NCBI GenBank assembly: GCA_045579055.1
Contig: JAZNLK010000049.1
Coordinates: forward strand, 1 to 37,718
DNA length: 37,718 nucleotides
From: SIG440 sp045579055
Lineage (GTDB): Bacteria > Bacillota > Clostridia > Monoglobales > Monoglobaceae
Reading direction: 5' to 3'
In this document: positions 7,952-15,541 of the stretch, one piece after another
Layout of the letters: every line of letters begins with the position of its first letter
Position numbering within the stretch: the first letter of the stretch is position 1
Translations under genes and position numbers: made by a program
The notes under the pieces: generated by a model
Databases searched by the model: none
What the model saw: only the letters and a program-made list of their open reading frames with translations
Told to the model about the DNA's origin: nothing

Positions 7952-8458
7952 TCAGAAATCGGGTGCGGTTTGTTGTGGAAGAGCATTGTATGCGGCAACA
8001 ATATTGCCGCAGGCAATCCGTCTGCCGCTGTTTCCTGAGGGTTGGGTCGTATAATCGTCGGGGGACTGGTGGATGACAACCGACCTTCCGATTACGTCCC
8101 GGGGGAAGAAACGGTCGGTGTAGAACAGCATTTTTGCCGTTCCGCCGTTGGAAAACAGAAGGGGAAAGTCCCCTGCGTGATTTCCGTGGGGTTCACCGTC
8201 GGGGTTCCAATGTCCGCCTGCCGCCTCAAAGGGCATATCGCTGTGGATACTTCCGCAGGTGTCCTTTTCGTGTATGTGAAAGCCAAAGGGTCCGACCTGA
8301 GCTGTATTTTCGGTTTTTTCGCTGAAATCGGGCAAACCGAAGATTTCTGCCATAACCCAGCAGCCGTCATCAATACCAAGGAACTTTACCGTTCCGTGAA
8401 TTTCAGGCGCAAGGTCACTGCCATGAATCTGAGCCACGGCATCATAAACTTCAAGCAT
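7952..8458 (-). CDS. Cu/Zn superoxide dismutase-family protein
   Basis: A 168-residue protein with the Cu/Zn superoxide dismutase fold pattern. All metal ligands expected in SOD1-type enzymes have counterparts: FHIH, GGHWNP, EPHG, NHAGDFP with its aspartate, and the VVIH histidine. There is a cysteine in DTCG and an arginine in GRRIACG. The expected reaction is dismutation of superoxide. No signal peptide or lipobox is present, which is unusual because most bacterial Cu/Zn enzymes are exported. The start at 8458 was chosen over upstream in-frame codons because AAAGGAG lies about 8 bases before it. It is convergent with holA and divergent from the glycosidase gene. Confidence 0.85.
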   Translation of the reverse strand: MLEVYDAVAQIHGSDLAPEIHGTVKFLGIDDGCWVMAEIFGLPDFSEKTENTAQVGPFGFHIHEKDTCGSIHSDMPFEAAGGHWNPDGEPHGNHAGDFPLLFSNGGTAKMLFYTDRFFPRDVIGRSVVIHQSPDDYTTQPSGNSGRRIACGNIVAAYNALPQQTAPDF

Positions 8459-8497
8459 ATGTTTTCTCCTTTCCATGAAAGATATATGTGGTTCTTT

Positions 8498-8525
8498 TTG
8501 ACTTGTGTCAGGTTTATTATATAAT
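8498..8525 (+). promoter_or_regulatory. Promoter of the GHL10-SLH gene
   Basis: TTGACT (8498-8503), a 16-bp spacer and TATAAT (8520-8525), 45 bases before the chosen start codon. Confidence 0.6.
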
Positions 8526-8569
8526 ATGAAACATTTTTGATTATGTGATTGATTGAAGGAGGTTTTCAG

Positions 8570-10483
8570 ATGATGAAAAAGTATCGAATTTTCTGTTTTT
8601 TGGTTGGTTTTTTGTACGTTTTCGGATTGTTTCCGGCGGTGGCAAGAACAGATGTTTCTGCAAGGTCGGATTCCCAAGAGGTTAAGGCTGTGTGGGCGGC
8701 AACCCTCTATTCTCTGGATTATCCCAAATCTCCCACAACTTCTGAAAGCTCCCTGAAAGCGGATGCGGATAATTTATTGAACAATGTTCAGGAAATGGGA
8801 TATACAGACTTATTCCTGCAGGTGCGTTCTGCCGGGGATGCCTTTTATGATTCGGATATTTTCCCCTGGTCTAAGTATCTGACAGGAGCGGCGGGGCAGG
8901 CTCCCGAAAACGGATTTGACCCTCTGGAATACATAATCCGTGAAGCACACAAAAAGGGGATTTCGGTTCACGCATGGATAAACCCTTACCGTCTTACGGC
9001 ATCCGCAAATGACAAAAGCAAGCTTTCCGAAAATTCTGTTCCCAAAAAGTATCCCGATATTACGGTGGAGCACACCGACGGAAAGCTGTATCTGAATCCC
9101 GGTGAACCAGAGGCTCAGAAGCTGGTGGTTGATGGAGTGACAGAAATTCTGAAAAACTACGATGTGGACGGAATTCATATTGACGATTACTTTTACCCCG
9201 GAAGTGACTTCCCGGACGGCGAAGCTTTTGCTGAATACGGCGGAGGATTTGAAAATATCGGGGATTGGCGAAGAAACAACACCAAGGAGCTTGTGAAGGC
9301 TTTACAAAAAGCAGTGAAATCCGAAAAACCCGAAGCGGTATTTTCAGTGAGTCCCTGCGGAATTTGGGCAAATGAAAGCAGTCATCCCTTGGGAAGTAAG
9401 ACAAACGGCAAGCAGGCGTATTTTGACTATTATGCCGACAGCCGTCTTTGGGTGAAGGAGGAGCTTGTGGACTGGATTATGCCGCAGATATACTGGAACA
9501 GAGGTTTTGCTGTGGCTGACTTTGTTACCCTTGCAAACTGGTGGCAGCAGGTTGCCTCCGACACGGATGTGAAGCTTTGTATCGGTCAGAGTGTTTACAA
9601 GGCGGCTGATGCCACCGACAGCTCAAGTGTGTGGTACGGTCAAAACGGAATTGAAGAGCTTGAAGCACAGATTGAAATTATTCGAAGTCTTGAAAACAGC
9701 AACGGATATTCCCATTACAGATTGGGAAGTATCTTGAAGTCGGACGAAATGAAGGACTTTGCAAGGAAGGTAAATTCTGCCGAAGAATCCTTGGGACAAG
9801 AGCCTGAGGAGCCTGAAAAACCCATTGTGCCTGAGAATCCCGAAAAAATACCTGACCCGGTTGTTCCTGAAGTGACCCCTGAGGAAGCTGTTCCTGAAGA
9901 ACCTCAGGAGAATACGGAAGAGAAAGACCCCGGGTTTTCAGACCTGGCACGGTATTCGTGGGCGAGGGAGGCTGTGATTTCACTCTATAACAAGGGAATC
10001 GTCAGGGGGATGGATGACGGTAGCTTTGGTTGTGTGCGAAAGGTGACACGTGCCGATTTCACGGTTATGCTTGTGAGACTTCTGGACGAGAAAGATGTTG
10101 CTGTGACGTCAAACTTTGAGGATGTTTCACCTGCAAAATACTATTATCCCGAAATAGGTGTTGCCAAGGCTTTGGGAATAACAAACGGTCGTGACGGAAG
10201 GATTTTTGACCCGTCGGGCAACATAACACGTCAGGATATGGCAACAATGGTTTTCAGAATCCTTGAAAAATATGAAAAACTGAACTATGATGAAAATATT
10301 TCTCTTGACGGACGATTTTCTGATGCAGAGGATATCGCGGATTATGCGGAAGAAGCTGTTGGTGCAATGTGTGATATGAATTTGCTGTCGGGTTATGAAA
10401 CAGGAGAGTTTCTTCCTGCGGGGCTTGCTACCCGTGCGGAGACGGCGGTTTTCCTCGACAGAGTTTCGAAGCTTTTTGAATAA
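8570..10483 (+). CDS. Cell-surface GHL10-type glycoside hydrolase with three SLH domains
   Basis: A 637-residue exported protein. A signal peptide covers about the first 30 residues. The catalytic part (about 38-390) matches the glycosyl-hydrolase-like 10 (YngK/DUF187) family: EVKAVWAATL, DLFLQVRSAGDAFYDS, HAWINPYRLT, DGIHIDDYFYP and DWIMPQIYWNRGF. A Pro/Glu-rich linker of about 45 residues follows. Three S-layer homology repeats then begin at FSDLARYSWA, FEDVSPAKYYYP and FSDAEDIADY. The SLH domains should hold the enzyme on pyruvylated secondary wall polymers. The substrate is unknown, possibly peptidoglycan or another glycan. ATG at 8570 is backed by GAAGGAGG at 8554-8561; a TTG at 8549 lacks a site. 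Confidence 0.88.
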   Translation: MMKKYRIFCFLVGFLYVFGLFPAVARTDVSARSDSQEVKAVWAATLYSLDYPKSPTTSESSLKADADNLLNNVQEMGYTDLFLQVRSAGDAFYDSDIFPWSKYLTGAAGQAPENGFDPLEYIIREAHKKGISVHAWINPYRLTASANDKSKLSENSVPKKYPDITVEHTDGKLYLNPGEPEAQKLVVDGVTEILKNYDVDGIHIDDYFYPGSDFPDGEAFAEYGGGFENIGDWRRNNTKELVKALQKAVKSEKPEAVFSVSPCGIWANESSHPLGSKTNGKQAYFDYYADSRLWVKEELVDWIMPQIYWNRGFAVADFVTLANWWQQVASDTDVKLCIGQSVYKAADATDSSSVWYGQNGIEELEAQIEIIRSLENSNGYSHYRLGSILKSDEMKDFARKVNSAEESLGQEPEEPEKPIVPENPEKIPDPVVPEVTPEEAVPEEPQENTEEKDPGFSDLARYSWAREAVISLYNKGIVRGMDDGSFGCVRKVTRADFTVMLVRLLDEKDVAVTSNFEDVSPAKYYYPEIGVAKALGITNGRDGRIFDPSGNITRQDMATMVFRILEKYEKLNYDENISLDGRFSDAEDIADYAEEAVGAMCDMNLLSGYETGEFLPAGLATRAETAVFLDRVSKLFE

Positions 10484-10615
10484 TCGGCAAAGCCTTGTCT
10501 TTGCAAGGACGGCAGCCCAAAAGGACTTTCCACACCATAGGGAGGGGTTTGCTCCTGCCAAAAAACGCAAGCCGCCTTTATTCTTTATTATTTATTCAAT
10601 ATTCTTTTTTCTTTA
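10484..10615. other. Structured intergenic segment, function unknown
   Basis: No credible gene is seen. Directly after the glycosidase stop there is a CCTTG/CAAGG hairpin (about 10493-10508), then a longer GGCAG...CTGCC pairing over roughly 10512-10560. After that comes a T-rich run of TTTATTC-like heptamers (10577-10604). The first hairpin lacks an immediate T run, so a terminator role is possible but not certain. Confidence 0.4.
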
Positions 10616-10652
10616 ATTCTTCTTCCCCAACTACTCCCTCCGTCTTTTACTC

Positions 10653-10795
10653 GGCTCCCTCTAAGAGGGAGCTGTCGAACGCAGTGAGACTGAGGGATTG
10701 TTTCTCATTTTGTATTTTGCCATTATTTTTATTTAGCCATTTACAATCCCTCCGAGTTTGCTACGCAAACCCACCTCCCTTTACACAAGGGAGGC
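10653..10795. repeat. Pair of inverted repeat arms (REP/MITE-like)
   Basis: The arm at 10653-10701 and the reverse complement of 10743-10795 are related. Each has a G[GC]CTCCCT hairpin closing on GGGAG, then a variable stretch, then GAGGGATTGT. The two arms face each other across about 40 bases and could fold into one large hairpin. The pattern resembles repeat elements common in Clostridia gaps. No coding capacity is visible. The stretch 10796-10930 after it shows nothing recognisable. Confidence 0.65.
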
Positions 10796-10930
10796 TTTGC
10801 TCATTAAATTTTTCCTGCCAACTTTATCGTTTGTACTACAAAACTCACTTTAGCTATATTTAAATTGTTTTTTCTGTTCACCGGTTAACCTCTATCGAAC
10901 CACGCGACTATTCGCATGGTTTTCTGCACA

Positions 10931-10964
10931 CAAAAAGACGGAGTTTCTCGTGGAAACTCCGTCT
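10931..10964 (-). terminator. Terminator of the rsmE-membrane protein operon
   Basis: A 12-bp perfect stem, AGACGGAGTTTC (10936-10947) with GAAACTCCGTCT (10953-10964), has a 5-base loop. On the minus strand it is followed by TTTTTG. Confidence 0.85.
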
Positions 10965-10980
10965 GGATAAAATACTCTTA

Positions 10981-11511
10981 CTATTTTTTCTTTTCAATAA
11001 TTGCAACTCTCACAGCGGTATAAATAAATGCAACTGCAAGATAAATACCGATTGCATATGAAAGACCGCCCGAAATCCAGAAGCTTGTGTCAAGCTTACC
11101 CAGGAAGGGGAGCATATCAACCATAAACAGTCTCACAAGATTCCATGAACCCAAATATGCCAAGACAAGTGCAACCACTGCAAGGAAAATACCGTAATTC
11201 AGAACACGGCTCTTGTTTTTGAAGAACTTGATGTCCTTTTTGTTCATAACAAACCGCAAAACTATAAGTGCCACAGCAACAATACCCACAATCACAGCCA
11301 AAACGGTCAGAGTTGTCTTAACCGGCCCTTTATCTCCGGTTACAAAATCATCCCAATCCGTCATCAGCGGATTGTGCATATACCGAAGAATGATGAAACC
11401 AAAAATTCCCCAAGCAAGATTTATCATAAACCAGTTGGTGATTTTATCAACCTTTGCCTTTTTTTCGAGTTTTCTCTGTTTTTTGAGAGCCTGATTTGTT
11501 TTTACTGCCAT
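10981..11511 (-). CDS. Four-helix membrane protein of unknown function
   Basis: A 176-residue protein with a strongly basic N-terminus (KKQRKLEKKAKVDK). There are four likely transmembrane segments at about 27-43, 67-86, 102-122 and 144-168, and a charged C-terminus (EKKK). I do not recognise a family. It starts 31 bases downstream of rsmE on the same strand and ends at a strong terminator, so it is the last gene of a two-gene operon. Nothing in the sequence points to an enzymatic role; no catalytic or metal-binding cluster is evident. Confidence 0.8.
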   Translation of the reverse strand: MAVKTNQALKKQRKLEKKAKVDKITNWFMINLAWGIFGFIILRYMHNPLMTDWDDFVTGDKGPVKTTLTVLAVIVGIVAVALIVLRFVMNKKDIKFFKNKSRVLNYGIFLAVVALVLAYLGSWNLVRLFMVDMLPFLGKLDTSFWISGGLSYAIGIYLAVAFIYTAVRVAIIEKKK

Positions 11512-11542
11512 AATAAAAGCCTTTCTGCCCCTTTTGGAGCCT

Positions 11543-12289
11543 TTAAATTTCGTCTCTGTCGAACATAATCATAGGAATAAGAGCACTTGCAACCGTCTCG
11601 GTTCTGAGAATTCTCCGTCCAAGACCAATTGCCTTTATTCCTTGTTCAACAGCATATTCCGCTTCGCCGTCCGAGAAACCGCCTTCGGGGCCCACAAGAA
11701 TTCCGAACTCCGACGCCTCACGGTCAGCATTGAGAATCTCCTTCAAGCCTTTTTGCCCCTCGTGCCCCAACATTTCATAAGGCATAAGCGGAACCTGCAA
11801 CTTTTTCATCATTTCAATTGCTGCCTCAAAAGGAATCGGCTCCCGAACCTTTGGAATCAAACCCCTGCCGCATTGCTTCACAGCTTCAACAGAAACCTTG
11901 TTCCAACGCTTCGCCTTTTCCTCTCCTGCCGCCTTGTTGTTGATTTTCGTAACACACCGTTCGGTCATAACAGGAACAATTTCAAAAACACCAAGCTCAA
12001 CAGCCTTTTGGATTATTGTTTCCATCTTGCCCGACTTGGGAAGTGCCTGAAACAGCCACACCTTTGTGTTCGGCTCGGAAAGCGAGATACTCTTTTCGAG
12101 GATTTTTGCCCGACACACCGATTTTTCAATTGAAACCAGTTCAGCGGTATATTCCGTCCCGGTGCCGTCGAACACCAGAATTCTGTCGCCGCAACTCATC
12201 CTCAGCACCTTTTCGATGTGCTTTGAATCCTCAAAAATCTCGGCAATATCGCCTGAAATATTCTGAGGTTCGGTGAAAAATCTGCGCAT
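11543..12289 (-). CDS. rsmE: 16S rRNA (uracil-1498-N3)-methyltransferase
   Basis: A 248-residue SPOUT-class methyltransferase. The MRRFF start, a PUA-like N-terminal domain (about 1-75, GDRILVFDGTGTEYTAEL) and the knotted C-terminal domain (VGPEGGFSDGEAEYA, LGRRILRTETVASA) are the RsmE signatures. KSGKMETIIQKAVELGV and TERC are also family motifs. It uses S-adenosylmethionine to methylate U1498 of 16S rRNA. The start at 12289 was preferred to an in-frame ATG at 12325 because AAAGGA lies 8 bases before it and homologues begin with M-x-RFF. The usual prmA partner is absent; the downstream neighbour is a membrane protein. Confidence 0.92.
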   Translation of the reverse strand: MRRFFTEPQNISGDIAEIFEDSKHIEKVLRMSCGDRILVFDGTGTEYTAELVSIEKSVCRAKILEKSISLSEPNTKVWLFQALPKSGKMETIIQKAVELGVFEIVPVMTERCVTKINNKAAGEEKAKRWNKVSVEAVKQCGRGLIPKVREPIPFEAAIEMMKKLQVPLMPYEMLGHEGQKGLKEILNADREASEFGILVGPEGGFSDGEAEYAVEQGIKAIGLGRRILRTETVASALIPMIMFDRDEI

Positions 12290-12336
12290 AAGCAAATTCC
12301 TTTCTGCGGAAATAGTATCAAACATATTACCTTGTC

Positions 12337-12365
12337 ATTCTACCATATATGCCAAAAAATTTCAA
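12337..12365 (-). promoter_or_regulatory. Promoter of rsmE
   Basis: On the minus strand, TTGAAA (12365-12360), a 17-bp spacer and TAGAAT (12342-12337). Confidence 0.6.
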
Positions 12366-12436
12366 GTCCTATTTTGTTTTTCACAATATTTATTTGACTT
12401 TGTTCGGTTTATGATGAAAAAGCTCACTCATATGCA

Positions 12437-12471
12437 CAAAACAGCCCTTCCTAAACGGAAAAGCTGTTTTG
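12437..12471 (-). terminator. Probable terminator of the zinc-ribbon gene
   Basis: CAAAACAGC (12437-12445) pairs with GCTGTTTTG (12463-12471), with a smaller TTCC/GGAA pairing inside. The U run is short (four), so termination strength is uncertain. Confidence 0.5.
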
Positions 12472-12508
12472 AATACAATTTACTATCATTTACAAAGGCT
12501 TTAAACTT

Positions 12509-13153
12509 CTAATTAACAAACAAATGCTTTCTCTTGTTAAAATAGGTCACATTTGCCCAAACCAAGAGAGCCCCAATAATCACCGTCATAATAACCGAAG
12601 CTCCGGTGGCTGTACCAATTGCTTCTCCCGCATATTCTCCCACCGCATCATCAATAATTGCTGTACTAATTAAGTTGTATATTGTGCTGACCCCAAGACT
12701 TATACTATAAAACATATACCAATATTTGGGACCATCTGACTTGTATGCTGCCAATTTGCTTCGCACTACAAATGCATCAATTCCCAGACCGATAGCACAA
12801 ATACCGAATATTATATCCAGTGTCTTCAAATCAGACCCAAGCATAGTATATACTTCTTCAGCATCAACCATACCGTTAAACATCGCTCCATATATTGAGC
12901 CGGTTAAATACATAATTCCGCTTATGATATTCAAAGCACCTGCTACAAACAAAGCAAAATAAATTAAAAACTTATACCACTTCATTCCCAAAATACCCAC
13001 AACAGGATGTGCCGGAATGGTATTAGTAGGATTACTTACCGTATTCATCGGGTTATACGATTGCCCAACACCCATACCTCCGTTATCCGCTCCGCAATTT
13101 GAGCAAAATCTTTGCTGTTCCCCAATTTGAAAACCACAATTTCTACAAAACAT
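12509..13153 (-). CDS. Zinc-ribbon membrane protein
   Basis: A 214-residue protein. It begins with a double-CxxC zinc ribbon (Cys3/Cys6 and Cys17/Cys20 in MFCRNCG and FCSNCGAD), then a Gly/Asn/Pro-rich linker. About four transmembrane segments follow between residues 58 and 205. This is the common Firmicutes layout of a cytosolic zinc ribbon fused to an uncharacterised membrane domain. No function can be assigned. The gene is divergent from a small XRE regulator and has a consensus promoter, AAAGGAG upstream of its ATG, and its own hairpin. Confidence 0.82.
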   Translation of the reverse strand: MFCRNCGFQIGEQQRFCSNCGADNGGMGVGQSYNPMNTVSNPTNTIPAHPVVGILGMKWYKFLIYFALFVAGALNIISGIMYLTGSIYGAMFNGMVDAEEVYTMLGSDLKTLDIIFGICAIGLGIDAFVVRSKLAAYKSDGPKYWYMFYSISLGVSTIYNLISTAIIDDAVGEYAGEAIGTATGASVIMTVIIGALLVWANVTYFNKRKHLFVN

Positions 13154-13223
13154 CTCTTTTCTCCTTTATGTATACATTTTAAAACAAGGAAACCTTATAT
13201 CCTCATTTTCCTCATTTTTCACC

Positions 13224-13252
13224 ATTATACATCCTTATTTTCCATTTGTCAA
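13224..13252 (-). promoter_or_regulatory. Promoter of the zinc-ribbon gene
   Basis: On the minus strand, TTGACA (13252-13247), a 17-bp spacer and TATAAT (13229-13224): a full consensus match. It gives a leader of about 65 bases. On the plus strand a TATAAT near 13276 may serve the XRE gene, but no good -35 element accompanies it. Confidence 0.8.
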
Positions 13253-13325
13253 GAAAAATATATCTTTGTTTTCTCTATAATTCATATGCAATGGATTTAT
13301 AATATACAAAAAGGAGTGAACGAAT

Positions 13326-13643
13326 ATGGATTATCAAGAATGGTTTTGCAAGCGGCTTACGGAGCTTCGTATTCAAAAGAATGTTTCTGCCCGTGATATG
13401 AGTTTGTCATTGGGTCAAAGCGAAAGTTATATAAATAAAATAGAAAACAAACGCACGCTTCCATCAATGACAGGCTTCTTCTATATCTGCGAATACTTCG
13501 GCATCACTCCCGAAGAATTTTTTAACCAGGAAAAAATTCTGTTACCATACAAAACAAAGGAGTTAAATTCAGAAATCGAGAAGCTTACCCCTGAACAAGC
13601 AGACCATCTGTTGTTACTTGTCAAGGATTTGAATAAAAAGTAA
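13326..13643 (+). CDS. Small XRE-family transcriptional regulator
   Basis: A 105-residue protein with an N-terminal helix-turn-helix at about 8-65. NVSARDMSLSLGQSESYINKIENKRTLPSM is the recognition region, and FFYICEYFGITPEEFF closes the domain. The short C-terminal tail (LTPEQADHLLLLVKDL) is probably a helical dimerisation element. ATG at 13326 follows AAAAGGAG. It is divergent from the zinc-ribbon gene and could control it. A MITE-like element begins 3 bases after its stop. Confidence 0.85.
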   Translation: MDYQEWFCKRLTELRIQKNVSARDMSLSLGQSESYINKIENKRTLPSMTGFFYICEYFGITPEEFFNQEKILLPYKTKELNSEIEKLTPEQADHLLLLVKDLNKK

Positions 13644-13646
13644 CGC

Positions 13647-13791
13647 AAGGGGTTGTAACAAAATGCAACAGAACGGTTCATCGAAAATCGCCGAACCCTA
13701 CAAATTGTATCGCAAATTCAACACATATATTATATATGTAGAGGGACAGCCTTTAGGATGTCCCGAAAAAACATTTTGCTACAATCCCTTT
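13647..13791. mobile_element. MITE-like element with 19-bp terminal inverted repeats
   Basis: Left end AAGGGGTTGTAACAAAATG (13647-13665). The reverse complement of the right end (13772-13791) matches it at 17 of 19 positions. The 145-bp element contains an inner hairpin GGGACA (13743-13748)...TGTCCC (13759-13764) and a palindromic ATATATTATATAT core. No transposase is encoded. No clear target-site duplication is visible. Confidence 0.6.
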
Positions 13792-13830
13792 ATTTCATTC
13801 ACAAATCCCGTCAATGTTTTTATAGGGGAC

Positions 13831-13851
13831 TTTATTCTTTATTCTTTATTC
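13831..13851. repeat. Three tandem TTTATTC heptamers
   Basis: Three perfect copies of TTTATTC, followed by a T-rich tail up to the gpr stop codon. A similar but degenerate run occurs at 10577-10604. Confidence 0.8.
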
Positions 13852-13861
13852 TTTTTTCTTT

Positions 13862-14842
13862 TTATTTATACCTATCCACATCCGCCAAGGTGATTCCACG
13901 ATGAACAGCAATATTAATACTGTTTGCAATAATATCCGCAACCTTTTCCACCAGGGTATCAACCTCTTTCAGGGTCACTATATAATCACCACAAGCGGGA
14001 GTAAGCACCTGCTTAATCATTGAATATTTGTCTTCCTCTGCCAGAACAGAAAGCATTTTGTAAAGATTTTGATTCTCCTCCGCATTTGCCCGAAGGTTTT
14101 CAATCAACAAATCTATGGTATCCCCGGCTATTGTTGCCGCATCAACCACCGTAGGCACACCGATTGCTATAACAGGAATCCCCAGGGTCTCCTGATTTAT
14201 TGCCATCCTTTTGTTGCCCACCCCGGCACCGGGAGTAATACCCGTATCGGTCATCTGAATCGTCCGATTTATCCTCTCCATCCGCCGTGAACAAAGAGCA
14301 TCAATAACAATAACCAGCGACGGGTTTATTTTTTCAACCAACCCTTTAATAATCTCCCCTGTTTCAATTCCGGTAATCCCCAGAACTCCCGGAGCAACAG
14401 CACACACCGACCTGAGCCTTTGGTCAATTTCCTCAGGCATATATTCCAGCAAATGTCTGGTAATCAAAACTGACTGCACACATTTGGGGCCCACCGCGTC
14501 AGCAGTTATATTTCTGTTCCCCAAGCCTGCAACCAGAACAGTTCCGTCGGTTTTCTCTCCAATCAGCTCCGCAAGCTCTCGGGCACACACCCTGCACGCC
14601 GCTTCATACTGTTCCTGTTCGGGATTTCCGTTGTCCTCTATATCAACCGTTATATACTTTCCACACGGTTTTCCGAGGCTTTCTTCCCCCGTCTCGTCAA
14701 CCACGCTGACACGAACTACGTGAATCCCCTCACAGGTTTCTTCGGTGGCCTCAACCCCTTGTATTTCAGTTTCGACCATTCCGCTTTCAAAGCACATCTC
14801 CCTGGCTTCAACGGCAAGGTCGGTTCTTGCACCAAAACGCAT
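13862..14842 (-). CDS. gpr: Spore germination protease GPR
   Basis: A 326-residue aspartic-type endopeptidase that degrades small acid-soluble spore proteins during germination. The N-terminus RTDLAVEA matches the GPR zymogen cleavage region. GLGNRNITADAVGP, the IDALCSRRMERINRTIQMTDTGI segment and PGAGVGNKR are the strongly conserved family motifs. The length is slightly below that of the Bacillus protein. AAAGGAG lies about 6 bases before the ATG. In Bacillus gpr is made in the forespore under sigma-F/G; no clear sigma-G promoter was found here. It lies next to a bofC-like gene on the same strand, so the pair forms a small sporulation cluster. Confidence 0.93.
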   Translation of the reverse strand: MRFGARTDLAVEAREMCFESGMVETEIQGVEATEETCEGIHVVRVSVVDETGEESLGKPCGKYITVDIEDNGNPEQEQYEAACRVCARELAELIGEKTDGTVLVAGLGNRNITADAVGPKCVQSVLITRHLLEYMPEEIDQRLRSVCAVAPGVLGITGIETGEIIKGLVEKINPSLVIVIDALCSRRMERINRTIQMTDTGITPGAGVGNKRMAINQETLGIPVIAIGVPTVVDAATIAGDTIDLLIENLRANAEENQNLYKMLSVLAEEDKYSMIKQVLTPACGDYIVTLKEVDTLVEKVADIIANSINIAVHRGITLADVDRYK

Positions 14843-14914
14843 AAAAGCACTCCTTTCAGATTGTTTTCAGACATTGTTTTTCAACACTCTTATGCCCCCG
14901 AAAAGGGCGGCAAC

Positions 14915-14943
14915 TTGACATTCAAACAACTTTATGCTAAAAT
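14915..14943 (+). promoter_or_regulatory. Orphan consensus promoter facing the bofC-like gene
   Basis: TTGACA (14915-14920), a 17-bp spacer and TAAAAT (14938-14943) on the plus strand. Its transcript would run antisense into the 3' end of the minus-strand bofC-like gene. No open reading frame with a ribosome-binding site is evident downstream. Confidence 0.45.
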
Positions 14944-14973
14944 ATGGGTGAATCGGGGGCTTCTGTCCTTTTT

Positions 14974-15378
14974 TCAGCTTGTGAAATTTTCGATGAACCC
15001 TGTTAGTTCCGAGATATTCATAAGCCTGACACCATCCTGAAGAAGTTTAAGGTCATCTGCTGACAGATTGTTTTTGTAAACATCTGCGTGGTACAAAAAC
15101 TCTTCTTTTCCGTCAGCGGCAACATAAATTCCCAAAGTTGTGCCTTCAAGACGCACAACATAGTATTCCGACTCCGGAGGCTCCTCCCCTATGTCGTCCA
15201 CGGGAACCGCAACCATATCTTCCTCAGGAACAGCCTCGGCAGAAACCTGACGGACTACGGTTTCGCCGTCATCCTCAGCAATTCCCTTTGTCAGATTATA
15301 AGTCACAAAGCCTGTGACGGCAGCAACCGATACCAACAAAACAAAAATTAAAAAGATTTTTGCAGCAGTCTTCAACAT
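14974..15378 (-). CDS. BofC-like C-terminal-domain protein
   Basis: A 134-residue protein with one N-terminal transmembrane or signal segment (about 5-27), an acidic linker, and a C-terminal domain of about 65 residues. The ESEYYVVRLEGTTLGIYV, FLYHADVY and LKLLQDGVRLMNISELTGFIENF segments fit the BofC C-terminal domain. BofC in Bacillus restrains the SpoIVB protease that triggers sigma-K activation. The protein here is shorter and lacks the BofC N-terminal domain, so the same role is not assured. The start at 15378 has GGAAAGG upstream; the longer in-frame ATG at 15420 has no site. A TTGACA box (minus strand, about 15462-15457) with TATGCA 17 bp further is a possible promoter. It lies next to gpr. 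Confidence 0.75.
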   Translation of the reverse strand: MLKTAAKIFLIFVLLVSVAAVTGFVTYNLTKGIAEDDGETVVRQVSAEAVPEEDMVAVPVDDIGEEPPESEYYVVRLEGTTLGIYVAADGKEEFLYHADVYKNNLSADDLKLLQDGVRLMNISELTGFIENFTS

Positions 15379-15541
15379 AACACACACTACCTTTCCTGAA
15401 ACAAATGTCAGTGATTTCATTTTGGAGTAATTTCTGCATATTCTTTACATTATTAAGTGTCAACAAATTTTCAGGTTTTATACCTGCAAAAAAGAATACA
15501 GTGTTTCATTTTACACCATCAAAGGTGGGAGGGATTCAAAT

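Noticed and set aside
7929..7952. TTGACA and TATAAT on the plus strand after holA
   Set aside because: The spacer is only 12 bp, far from the 16-18 bp a sigma-A promoter needs, and no plus-strand gene follows.
7863..8054. 63-codon plus-strand reading frame after holA
   Set aside because: It overlaps the hairpin and the 3' end of the superoxide dismutase gene, and shows no domain or good ribosome-binding site.
10653..10795. CRISPR array or tandem repeat
   Set aside because: There are only two arms, in opposite orientation and with different interiors; no direct repeats with regular spacers occur anywhere in the window.
11534..12133. 199-codon plus-strand reading frame
   Set aside because: It is antisense to rsmE, whose SPOUT motifs are clear; the plus-strand product shows no domain.
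13663..13893. 76-codon plus-strand reading frame
   Set aside because: It lies mostly inside the MITE-like element and the T-rich heptamer run; no ribosome-binding site or recognisable domain.
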